From Daphnia pulex (taxonomy: Eukaryota > Arthropoda > Branchiopoda > Diplostraca > Daphniidae): 64,000 nt of DNA. The stretch covers positions 868,001 through 932,000 of the forward strand of contig NC_060020.1 of assembly GCF_021134715.1 (NCBI RefSeq), written 5' to 3'. The position numbers and the translations under genes are program-made. Below, in pieces: positions 36,901 to 47,170 of the stretch (its first letter is position 1; each line of letters opens with the position of its first letter). Below the pieces are notes generated by a model. The model searched no databases. It worked only from the letters and a program-made list of their open reading frames with translations, and was not told the origin of the DNA.

Positions 36901-39900
36901 TTTTCTTTTGTTACGAGCCACTTTCCATGTACGCTTGACGGCATCCATCAGGCGCATTCCTTCCGTCTGCCGTTGAAGAGGCCGTTTCTCTCGTCTGCGA
37001 CATTGAACATAACATGTACCAGAAAACCCAAGCGAGTTGTGCAGCTTGGCCCATATTTTTTCGACTCTGCCCGGGCTCAAATATCCAACGTGTAGTATAA
37101 AAGATGCGTCGCCCACATTTGAACGCCGCATTTCACTTTGGTCGCTTGCACAAACCCATTCTCTTATTTCCCTACCCGTTCAACCGCACCCCACCCCTAC
37201 CCCTCTTTAAGCGACGATCCAGCAAATCTTTTTTTCCCTCGGCCATTGAATATATAAAAGAAAAAAACCCAAATAAAAAGATGATAATAAATAAAAACAA
37301 ACGATATACTGCACTGGAATGGTTCCTTTCATCGCAAATCACGTTCACAGATGATTTGACTCGAGCTTTGATGGTCTAAACATTTTTTAAACAAACAATT
37401 CGTCGAGTTTCTACATTTCCTCCGGCAACAATTGCTCAAAAGAACAATGGCCAGATCATACAGCGACATTTTGGAGAAATACAAAATGGACAATAAATCA
37501 TTCGAAATTGGATTTACCTGACTGAGCATTGGATCCGAGTTGATTTGGCACATGTAAACGCCTCGATCAGATCGGTGGACGTCTCTGATGTGCAACGTCC
37601 ACGTGTGCAAGTCGCTGTGGAGGACCGACAGCCGGGCGTTGTTGGTCAAAACACGGTCGTGCATGGCTAAAATGCCTTTATCGTCGGCCTTGATCCAGGC
37701 CACCTATATATTTGTACCAGACAGATGATGAAGTTGTTTGTTTCAAATTGTTGCGCTCAGATCAAAACAACATTCCCTCGATGTGATATGTATAAATAAA
37801 GAACGATGGAACAAGAAGAAGAAGAAAAAAGGAGATGGAAATCAAAAAGACAACATCCGGGCCAACAAAAAACATCCAATTATAACTAACGATCGTTTTC
37901 AGTTTCTCTTTTTTTTTCCCCATTTCTTTCACATATATACGTTCGCAATTTTTTCTAATCAGCTTTTTCCCCTTTTGATTCCATCAATTGTTTTTTCTGT
38001 CTCTCTCTTTCATCTATTTCCTTTTTGTGTTTCATCTTTTGATAGATCCTAGTACTGTCTCAACCCTGGAAAGAAACAAGGCTCTGCCAGAAATGTAATA
38101 TACCTATACTACAAGTCAACATGCAGAGAGAAATCATAAGAGATGATTTGTGCAGCAGCATCAACGGCGCTTTGCATACTACTACTCGCTTAACGGTTGT
38201 GGCGCTTATTACCCGATGCGGTCCAATGTTGAGAACGACGCAGGTGAAGGAAGCGTCTCTGCCTTTGATGACGGTTATGTTCTCCATCGTCGACCCGAAG
38301 CTCGGCGCCGGCATGTTGTTGTTGTTGTGGTGGTGCTGGCCGTCGATTCCTGTCAAACACATGTTTGAGCGACATTATAATTTCTCCGCGTTGCATATAT
38401 ACAAGACTCGAGCGGCTTGACTCAATTTTCCCATGCACGTCTGTGTTTTTCAAAAGTCTTTTATGTCTTGCATCGTGAGCCACTGTGGGATATTGGATAA
38501 GCCAGTTAAAGAAGACTGTACTATCGTGTAAGACAACTATACCATCAGCCATATTAGATATGATTTTTTCCTTGTTGGAGAAGAAATCGAATGGTGATGG
38601 GATTTGGGAGGGAAAAGAGCGGGATGTTGGTGATAGACATGAAAAGTTGTCGTGCTATTATGTCAAAGGGTTGAGGGAAGTTGTTTGCTATAGACGTCGA
38701 GTTTGTGTCAATAAGTTGATGAATCCTGCGCGAGGGGGGGACCGGGGGAGAACACACTATTATCGATGGGCGGATGAGATAGAAGCCAGCAGTAGTGCCT
38801 TTCTCTATTGTATCATCATCAACTGGCAAATGTTTAATGGCCCTGGCGACGGAAAAAGAAAACCCCCGGAAATGTGTACACACAGTGAGCGCGTGTCATG
38901 TGCAGAAGCATTTGTTAGAGGCAGTATTAGCGGCTGCCACTGTCTCTTTCTCTCTGTGTGTTATCTATATTTAAAAAAAGAAGAAGCCGATGACTATAGT
39001 ATAACGTAGGAGGCGGAGAGCAGGAAGTCTAGAAGAAGACGGAGTGAAACGACAGACAGCAGACGAAAAAGGGGAAAGAAGAAGGATATGGATCGACCAA
39101 GAGGTTATAACCTTCCACTCTCCATCTTAGATATTTCTCCGGCTGCTGCTGCTGGATCGGCGGCCAGAAAGAATTACACAACGCGGTAGCAATCAATGCG
39201 GATAAAAAAGGACTTGTACTTAATGGCATCCAACGAAAATCAAAAAACAAAAAGTGAGGCAATAGCTAATAAAAATCGATGCCCGGATAAAAACGGAAAA
39301 TGATATTGTTGACAAAAAGATATGTCGGGAAAATTGTCTATCGTCCGGTATAATAATGCGCCGCATTCGTCCGTCCGAATTCGGTTTTTCACTTTAATTT
39401 TATTTTCCGTCAGTTTGATCAAATCTAATTTTTTTTTCTATTTTCAACGAAACTTCAACAAGTCAAACACTTATTTCCGTACACTTTATGGAAGTTAATA
39501 ATCGATGGGCTCAATTTTCCTTTTACAACTTTGACCGGCTAATACATAATGCGGGTGGGAGACGTCATGGCGCAGTCATCCATTTTTTAAGCGTTTCGTC
39601 GTCGCTTGTTATTTTCGGGGGAAATCAGTTTTCTTTTTATTTGTTTCAGAGAATCTATGAGAAAAACGATTTCTGTTGCCAGCGCAGGTGAACAGAGGTA
39701 ATTGTACTGCAGCTTGGAGCCGTGTAATAATAGATTGCCACCGTCAAGTTTATATAAGGCCGTTGGATCTATAGTCAACCTACATCGGATAGTTCTTCCT
39801 CTCGCGGGGGGGATATTCTACACTATTTAGTTCTGAAATAGCCTGCTGAATTCGAAGAAGAATTCAGCTGCTTTTCAATCGAACGCAGACGAAAGTGACC

Positions 39901-40176
39901 GCTGATGGGATTTTATCAAACAATGAGTTGAATCGACAATCGCCCAACAATCGATATAGAACCAATGAAAAGGTGAACGGATCAACGGTTCCCAACTGAC
40001 AAAGAGTTGTTGTGCCTTATTTCATTTATAAAAGAAATTTTGTTTTTCCTTTCTGACGGCCTATTGCGTCATATCGCCAACATAAAAAAATTAATGTTGT
40101 GTGTATTACCTGTGAGCAGAGCCAGCAGGAAGGAAAAGATCCAAAAGCAGGTCGTCGGCGTCATCTCGATGGCCAT
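33932..40176 (-). CDS. DIP/lachesin-like cell-surface protein: signal peptide, three Ig domains, GPI-type tail
   Basis: Nine minus-strand exons join in frame (1329 nt, 442 residues): 40176-40110, 38349-38213, 37703-37518, 36646-36454, 36369-36298, 36220-36164, 36017-35898, 34510-34340, 34257-33932. Residues 1-22 are a signal peptide (FWIFSFLLALL). Ig1 (about 35-130) holds VAWIKADDKGILA and WTLHIRDV..SDRGVYMCQI. Ig2 (about 135-235) starts VVIPPDIL and has MARLSCKARGFP, TWRRE, EMGAYLCIASN. Ig3 (about 240-334) holds PIIQVHNQLVG, NYWARESG, GGYKCCSKN. This is the signature of Dpr-interacting proteins and related lachesin-group proteins, which mediate synaptic and axonal cell recognition at the membrane. 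The tail has an Asn run coded by a GTT/AAC microsatellite and ends in a hydrophobic stretch (YYLVAVVSFFLVVMLL) typical of GPI attachment. The eighth intron (34339-34258) has GC-AG ends. Which DIP or lachesin paralogue this is cannot be told. Confidence 0.9.
34057..34079. repeat. GTT/AAC microsatellite inside the coding sequence
   Basis: A trinucleotide run in the last exon of the DIP-like gene encodes about seven consecutive Asn residues on the minus strand. It lies in the linker between Ig3 and the GPI-type tail, where length change should be tolerated. Confidence 0.85.
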
Positions 40177-43100
40177 CAATCGCACACTCGTTGACTTGTG
40201 AAATGACAGCAGAGTCGGTCGGTCGTTCGGGGGGGGTTGATGCCGATGTTATACGAGGTTGTCTCTTTCTTCTTGTTGTCTGGTGTCGGCTGGCATGTAT
40301 AGTGGAAATGGTGGTGCAGCGCAGCAGCAGCTCTCACAATATTACATCGTTCTCCTTGTTGTTCCTTTTTTTTTACGGCCACTCCTCGATGGTCTGGGTG
40401 TCTGCAGCTACTGGGCCGGCCTCTATCTATTCATATTATGAAAAGCGGAAGAAAGAGAGAGGCAACGATATAATAAGAAAAAGCCGGGAATAGAACCATC
40501 AATCAGTCGTCGATGATGCACGCCGATTGTCGTCGTCGTCGTTCCTCCTCTGCCATATAAGAGGAGGGGACGGACAGATCGGCACAATCGAATTACACAC
40601 ATGTACATACAACTCTCGGGCAGCAGAGTCGATTTGTCGCTTTGATATGTGCCTCTTTCCTATCCCTTTTTTTCTTTTTACTACTTGTGCGCCGGCCTTA
40701 TTGGAATATATAGGTTTATACGATCGCTCGTTTTTGGGGGATGCGACATCGCCAATGACAGCCGGGAGTAGGAAAGAAAAAAGGGGGGGGAGAGCCATGC
40801 ACGGATTACACGGGAAAATAGAACCATTTTGAGTTTTTTTTTTCTTTTTTTCTCTCTGGCGGACGAAGATCTACGAGGAATCCTCCTCCTACTCCTTCGC
40901 AACTCTTTTCTATATCTTTTTGGCACTGATTACTTTGGAAATAACGCGAGGGGGGGGACCTTTTTTCTTTCCATTTCGACATTTTGTTATACCCTCCTCG
41001 CGATCGTATAATAAAACCTTGGAAAAAAAAAGATGGAACCAGATATAATATCGTGTCTTGATTTGGTTTCCAGGATTCGATTTTTTCGTTCCATCAACGA
41101 GAAAAATACACCAGCGAAAACAGCTGTTGGCCGGGGTTATCCCAAGGTTTAAATATACGTGCCGATGCTCTTGACACAAAACACAACAGAAAAATCTCAA
41201 CCACACATTTGTGATGTGATTGCCCTGGGTATTTTATAGAGCAAGTCGCATAGTCTTTCATCATTGCAATGGGGAAAAGGCCCAAAACAAAAAAAGGAGA
41301 AAAGGTGTCAAGCGTCGGGCCGTTCAGGGACCCGGCGCGGAACACCATCGACACGACACTCTGGGGGGTGCCCATGTCCAAATTGTCATCATCCAATCGC
41401 CCAAATGTAATGCGGCTCGTCTATAAATACAGCGGTCCTTCTCTCTCTCGTCTGCTCCCGCACGTAACTCAACAAATTGGCCTGGGGATTTCAAAATAAC
41501 AAAAATGCGCCGATCGATAGAAATACGAGAGAGAAAAAAAATAATACCAGAAATTGTCCAACTTTCATCCGCTGTTTAAATCAAAGTTGCGCCATTTATT
41601 TAGTCTCACTCTGCCACGCAGCAGGAGCAGGAGCAGCTGATAGTATTCTAAAAGAGCAAAAGGCTGTGCTGTGCCGAGATTCGGTTTCTATAGTCGAATG
41701 CTGCTGGGCAGGGCGTGATTAATCATGCGGGCCAGGCAGCAGCAGGAGAGAAGTCTGTGCTGCTGTCCGCCCGCGTCTAGGAAATGAATGGGATTCAATC
41801 ATCCCGTCATGTCTGTTATGTGCGCTGGGCGCGCTATAGTTGCGGATACAACCGAAAGACAGAGACAGACGGACCAAACTGACTGACACACAGAGAGAGA
41901 AAGCCAATGGGTTAAACTATCCGTCCGTCCGGTTTTTGCCTTTATTTCTCTCTGCTCTGTGTGTGTTTTAGAGTCCCTCTGTCCGCCTGTCGTCCGTCCG
42001 ACTGACTCATTTCGTATTCTGACAGACCCCCAGCAGCAGCAGCAGGAAAGTGGCGTATGTATGCGTGCGTGCTGCTAGCCGCGATAGTACAACAGTCCCG
42101 CGGCTATTTGAACCCCTTCTTTTTCTTTTTTGACTGGGCTGCTGCTGGGCTGGGCTCGGCTCTCTCCGCTTTTCTTTCATTTGGCCCGGCCCGTCGTCTT
42201 TTTGGCTCAGATGCGCTCCTTATTCCAGCCTTCGGCTCCTATTCCTTCATCATGCAGCAGCAGCCGCCGACCGAGATTTTCGCCAGTTGAAATTTCGTTC
42301 GGGACTGAATACTTTAGCGGACGACAATCACATGGATATTCACCCGCCCGTTTCTCTCTCTCGGTTGCTGTCCACCCCGATCTTTTCCGACAGAACTTGT
42401 TGTAATTATCGCAACTTCAACTGCAGACGTACACAGCACACAATCACGCACTTGTCCCTCAATGTCCAGCCATAAAAAATTTAACAGCTCAAATAAAATC
42501 TCAGACACGAATTATCCCCAATATTCCGGCAGTAGCAATCTTTACATCTTCCAATAGCTGATGAGCCCAACGAATCATTTATAGATGTGACATCATCTAT
42601 CCACCCAATGTGATGGATCGATTCCACAAAAAAATAAATAAAGAGCTTTTCTTCTTCAGACGTGTTCCGTCAGTTGCTGATGGTATAGAGTGGGTATCTC
42701 TCTACTTGTTATAGTTGATGTATCCCGTTGTACATGTCTAAAACTATTCCGTGTGCACACATCAGCCGACCGCACGGCTCTCAGACCATCGGCCGGGGGG
42801 AAACTCCTGATGGCTCAGACTTCCGGAACGGGGAACCGCGCAGCACTCGTTGTACTAATCTAAATGTCAGAAAAGCAGCCGCTTTTGATTCTGGAACTTT
42901 TTTTAAGACTCTGACTATAGCTATAGGTGTATCTCTCTCTCTATATAACATGTCACTTGCCGATTATAATGGGCTGTTGCTGCTGCTGCTGGGGGGAGAA
43001 AACGGATGCCAATTTGAAAAGAAACGGGATCGTCAACTGGAAAACAATAAACGACGTTCAAGATATCGGCTTGACAATCACATTACCGTTGCTGGTACAC

Positions 43101-44551
43101 ACTCTGTGAATGACGCGCATCGGCTCGATGTGTACATATACATTTGAGATCGCTAGTTAGATTTTTGACATGGGGGATTTCTATTCAAAAAGATTGACGC
43201 CGTAATCAATCGCGTTTCCACTTCAAGAACAAACAAGATGACGTTCATTAACGCAGGGGGGAAAAGCGGCCCGACTCTTTTTTTTTCCCGGCTGTTATCC
43301 AGTCGGCAAAATTAATGTCGACCTCACCCACGCCCAGATCTCACAGACGCGTCACAATCAGACGGCGATTAAATAATTCCCGTTGACTGGATAACCATCG
43401 AATTATTATAATAAACCTTTAAAACAACTCACCTATCCACACGATCACCAAATTTTCAGTTTTTTACACGCGGCCGAGAAATATGTAACACATGCACCGG
43501 AAACGTTCGAATTCAACAAAAGTTTGGGAAAATGGGATTGAACTTGTTGAAAGATTTTTGCTGGTGATTGGTAACGAGATCAAGTGATGTCGTTGAGAGG
43601 AGAGAGAATAAGGGGCGACCCGATAAGCAGCTCGTCACGATGAATACTGAAAGATGGTCCTTCTCGGTGACTTGTACTACTACTCCCCCCCATGCTGCTG
43701 CTGCACCTACACACACGTATATAGGAGGGTGGCGGGAGACCCTTTACACTCCTCCCTCCCTCTTGGGCCGAGCGGAGTCGGCGTCGGGATGAGAGGAAAC
43801 AAGGATCGGAGAATCATCCGACATAAGAGAGACACAATAGCCCACAAGTTATATGATGCAGACTGTTGGGTGATGATCATCAGAGAGCTGTTTGTGCTGC
43901 TGTTGGATATACACACCCACACAACAAATCTGGATCCACTGATCTAAATGGACTTGCAGGATATCCGCCAGGATTTCAGGCGCAATCAAAAGTGCGTCCC
44001 ACACACCACAGGAAGAAGTGTGCACATCTAGAATATCCTTCTTCATAACTAATGAGGCGGCGGATGTATACGGAAGACGGGCAACTTTCGTGTCAGACGA
44101 ATCCCCCCTCCGTGCTGGATATCCTCGTTGGATATGTCGGCTAATTTCAACATCTATGCTATTATACGCTATATACCGGCTTATGAAAATTTCTGTGGAA
44201 AGGTGTTTGAGATTTACGTAGGTTAGGTTTTTCTATCTAATGCAATAAACGAGGAGGTGACGGTGTGACGGCAAGTCCCTTGGTCAAAAAATTATCTTGT
44301 TGCACTTTGCTTCAAGTGTTTAAAAGTTAAAATGTTAAATTCGAATGGGATGGTTCACCCACAGATGAAGTTGTGAGGTACAAAACAAGCCTGATGTGCT
44401 TTCGTTCGACAAATGAATATTTTAGTGAACCCTTACTGAGAAAAAACGCAAAGAGAAAACGGTTGCAGTCCGCCTAGCTCAGGAAAAAACATACTCCGTG
44501 ATTACGTAATAATCAACGCCACCAAAAATTGTCAAAAAGGAAGAATAGAGT
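40177..44551. other. Gene-free region upstream of the DIP-like gene
   Basis: This is the likely 5' UTR/promoter side of the DIP-like gene. It has many short CT/GA tracts, CAG/CTG clusters (for example near 41740 and 42030) and poly-G or poly-C patches. No exon chain was found. Open frames here lack protein-like composition and splice context. Confidence 0.5.
41232..41238 (-). promoter_or_regulatory. Candidate TATA box for the DIP-like gene
   Basis: The minus strand reads CTCTATAAAATACCC here, about 1.06 kb upstream of the DIP-like start codon. A start near 41205 would give a long leader, possibly with an intron. About 190 bp away, at 41422-41429, the plus strand has TATAAATA facing the other way. 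Both are motif matches only. Confidence 0.25.
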
Positions 44552-45270
44552 TCAATTTTGTCCTACCTTTATGGCTGGGAAATACAGCCAGGTATCTACG
44601 TCAGTTGCTCCGTTGCTCCGTGAAGTTGAATCCACCAGGAAGGATAGGGTAAAAAGGGTGTCCTCGTGAATACACCCACATTCACATGGGCGTACACCAG
44701 GACATTTAAAGAAAGGGGAATTGAAGAGATCCGTGATTGCATTCCAATGCAATGGGATGCTTTGATCTAAATTAAAAATAGAAAAGGGGTTACGAAAAAA
44801 AATTACAGAAACAACAAGTCAGGGAAAGTTGAAATGAGAACTTCTGGGTAAACGCTAACTGTGAATAAATGGGAGAATAAATGTTTACATGTAATAAACT
44901 GCATTGATGTAGGTAATGCAGCATTAAAATATCTAGCAGGTCACAGATCAATTGCCGAAATCATTTGATCATGAGATTGTTGCTGGTGATAGGTTAACAC
45001 CTGCAGAAAAACTTGCATATTGAGTGGTTATGATGGCTGCCTCTGGCCTCAAATCTGCAAAAAAGAAAAAAGGTTACATAGTACAATTGTACAAACAAAC
45101 TGCCATGCATCAACAGGGCAATCACATGATAAATGCTAGTCAACTAACATTTCACAAATTTGGAACCGGTTTAATTCTTCTATAGCTCCCACAATCATTC
45201 AATTTGTATTTTTAGTTTTATTTACCCGCTAAACAGCATGGAGTATTGCGATTATCAAGAACAAATAAAT
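44552..45270 (-). CDS. Unknown three-exon gene (3' part), Cys-rich CPGVRPCECGC motif
   Basis: Three short minus-strand exons fit by splice signal and phase: 45270-45226, 45054-45001 and 44766-44552. All have good pyrimidine-rich acceptors (for example TTTTTTCTTTTTTGCAG before the second), both junctions complete a GAT (Asp) codon, and the joined frame stays open for about 103 residues to a TGA. The protein reads FVLDNRNTPCCLAD, then LRPEAAIITTQYASFSAD, then SIPLHWNAITDLFN, KCPGVRPCECGC, TLFTLSFLVDST and TDVDTWLYFPAIK. I do not recognise the family. Alternating hydrophobic residues suggest beta strands, and the last part loosely recalls C1q/TNF-like beta-sandwich proteins; that is a guess. A donor-like GTAGGA follows AAG before the stop, so the gene may continue. 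The first exon with a start codon was not found; upstream lies a repeat. Confidence 0.5.
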
Positions 45271-45383
45271 CTAAAACAATAAAAATCTTGAGCTTTGTCT
45301 GACTTTTTAGAAATTTTCAACTAGACGAAGCAGACGACACTTGTCCAATTTTCTTCTAATAAGTTCTAAATTCTAATCAGCAT

Positions 45384-45745
45384 GCTTACGATAATCGATA
45401 TCGATAGAAATTAGAAATAATAATAAAAAAAAACAATAATCAAACTCCCCCTTAAAATCCAAACCGCTCAAAAATGATAAGGAATAAGTTTTAGTTGAAA
45501 TATAATACCATTTCTGTTTGGTATATAATTCCCTGGTAGTGGTAAAACCCCCTACCCCTCCGGTAGAAAAATCTCCCACTATTTTTATAATTATATTTGT
45601 TTGTTTTTATCAAATTGTTCGTCTCAAAGGTCTCAACAAATTTGATCAATCCAAAGATCCAAATAAAAATTTGTATGAAACCCGCAGAAAGACTAAAAAT
45701 CCGCCCTACCAACAGCGTGTTTTCTACCAAAGTGTATTGTAATAA
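45384..45745 (+). repeat. Left copy of a diverged direct repeat
   Basis: It shares ordered words with 46866-47170: 'atcgatagaaat.agaaataat', 'aatcaaactccccc', 'aaaccgct.aaaa', 'ttttagttgaaat.taatacc', 'atcaaattgtt.gtctc' and 'aagatccaaat.aaaat'. The copies are in the same orientation and well diverged, with extra DNA inside each. No terminal motifs or target duplication were seen. It begins about 110 bp beyond the first visible exon of the unknown minus-strand gene. Confidence 0.6.
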
Positions 45746-46865
45746 ACCTTAAAAGGGAAGGTTTTGGGAATGGTCTCTGACTTGAGGTCACGCTCTTACT
45801 TCATTGGCTGCCTACTGGGCCTTAATTCGACCGTCTAGTGTTACCGAGTGAACGGCAACCGTCGACTATCGTCAGGGGCTAAGCGTAAGACTGACGGACA
45901 CAACTTCAGATTGTGACCAGCAAGTCGAGAAACCGGGGTTTGATGGGTTACGATCCTTATGATAGACGTCCTTTATAGCAACAGGGCGTCTAATAGATCG
46001 GGAGGTGAGTTTAGAAGTGAGATATGTAGATATTCATTCATCGATTATTATTCCACCGTATATTATTATTATTGAAGACCGTATATTGATGAAGAGACAG
46101 CACATTCAAGACACACAGTTTTATGTACACAGTTACAGTGGGAGTATTACACAATTGGGAGGTACTAGGAATCGAACGCGGGTCTTTTTGATGCGAAGCG
46201 AAGATGATGACCGATGCTCGTTGAGTGCACATCTCGATGTGAATTTAATCGAGTCAGAATGGACGACCTCTAATTGACCGCATGACGCCTATGACCTTGT
46301 GCTTGGTCTAGCGTCGGCCCCAATTCACAACATTGAAAAACAATGTCAGGTCTTACACATATTGATATTATATATTGAGAACGCATCGTCGTGAAAGTTC
46401 GCATTCATTTCTTTGATTTGTCTCGTCCAATACCGTACCGAAATACATTAGATATACCCATCATTGCCTTTGATTTCGTTGGTGAAATCTCGTGATCCTT
46501 ATACAACACCCCCGGTAGGACCGTCTTGGAAGCCAAGATGTAATACTTTTTCAATTTGAAGGAAAATAGAAGAAAAGAAAAATGTGTGGTTATTATAATA
46601 TTAGCCGTGAAACGGAGCTCCTTTCTTTCTATCTATTATACGTGCCCGTCTATATGACCTATTTTGGTATGGCTGTTCATTACTGTGAAGTCGGTTGGGT
46701 TTCTTAAATGCTGAGACAGAGTGCAGGGTCGAAAAATTTCTTCCAGGAAAACGGTCGGCCCTTTTGCTGTTGTGCTGCCGTTTGGCTGCCGGGCGGTGTG
46801 TGCTGTGTGTGCGGTGAAAAAGTGCGGCGATCCCTCTTCTTTTACCTTAAACCTTTTTCCTTACC
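45746..46865. other. DNA between the direct repeats, with a tRNA-like B-box word
   Basis: No coding sequence was identified. On the minus strand near 46165-46180 the word GCGTTCGATTCC matches the RNA polymerase III B box (tRNA T-loop consensus), with a loosely A-box-like word some 45 bp upstream on that strand. The surrounding bases do not fold into tRNA acceptor or T stems, so this is at best an eroded tRNA-derived sequence. Confidence 0.3.
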
Positions 46866-47170
46866 TTAAAATATCGATAGAAATAAGAAATAATCAAAAA
46901 TCAAACTCCCCCCTAAAAATTCAAACCGCTGAAAACGAATGGAATAATTTTTAGTTGAAATTTAATACCCTTTCTGTTGTGATTTTGAAAACGATAAAAG
47001 CGGTTTATTAATCGCCAGCGCTCAACATCCGCCGAACGGATTGGGCTTTTATGTTCACATCAAATTGTTTGTCTCTTCAAATTTGATTAAGCCCACCACC
47101 CTGGACGGACAAGATCCAAATCAAAATGTGCACAAAACCAGCCCTAATAACACAACCCCAGGACCCCCTT
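46866..47170 (+). repeat. Right copy of the diverged direct repeat
   Basis: Partner of 45384-45745 (shared words are listed there). This copy carries a different central segment with 'cgccagcgctcaacatccgc'. The 'cttggaagccaa.at.taat' word just after its end near 47158 also occurs at about 46526, so more of the interval may be repeated. Confidence 0.6.

Noticed and set aside
38485..39009. Longest open frame in the DIP-like gene's second half (plus strand, 174 codons)
   Set aside because: It lies in the large first intron of the minus-strand gene, has low-complexity composition and no recognisable domain.
45384..47170. Intact LTR retrotransposon
   Set aside because: The flanking repeats are strongly diverged, no TG..CA ends or target duplication were seen, and no gag or pol sequence lies between.
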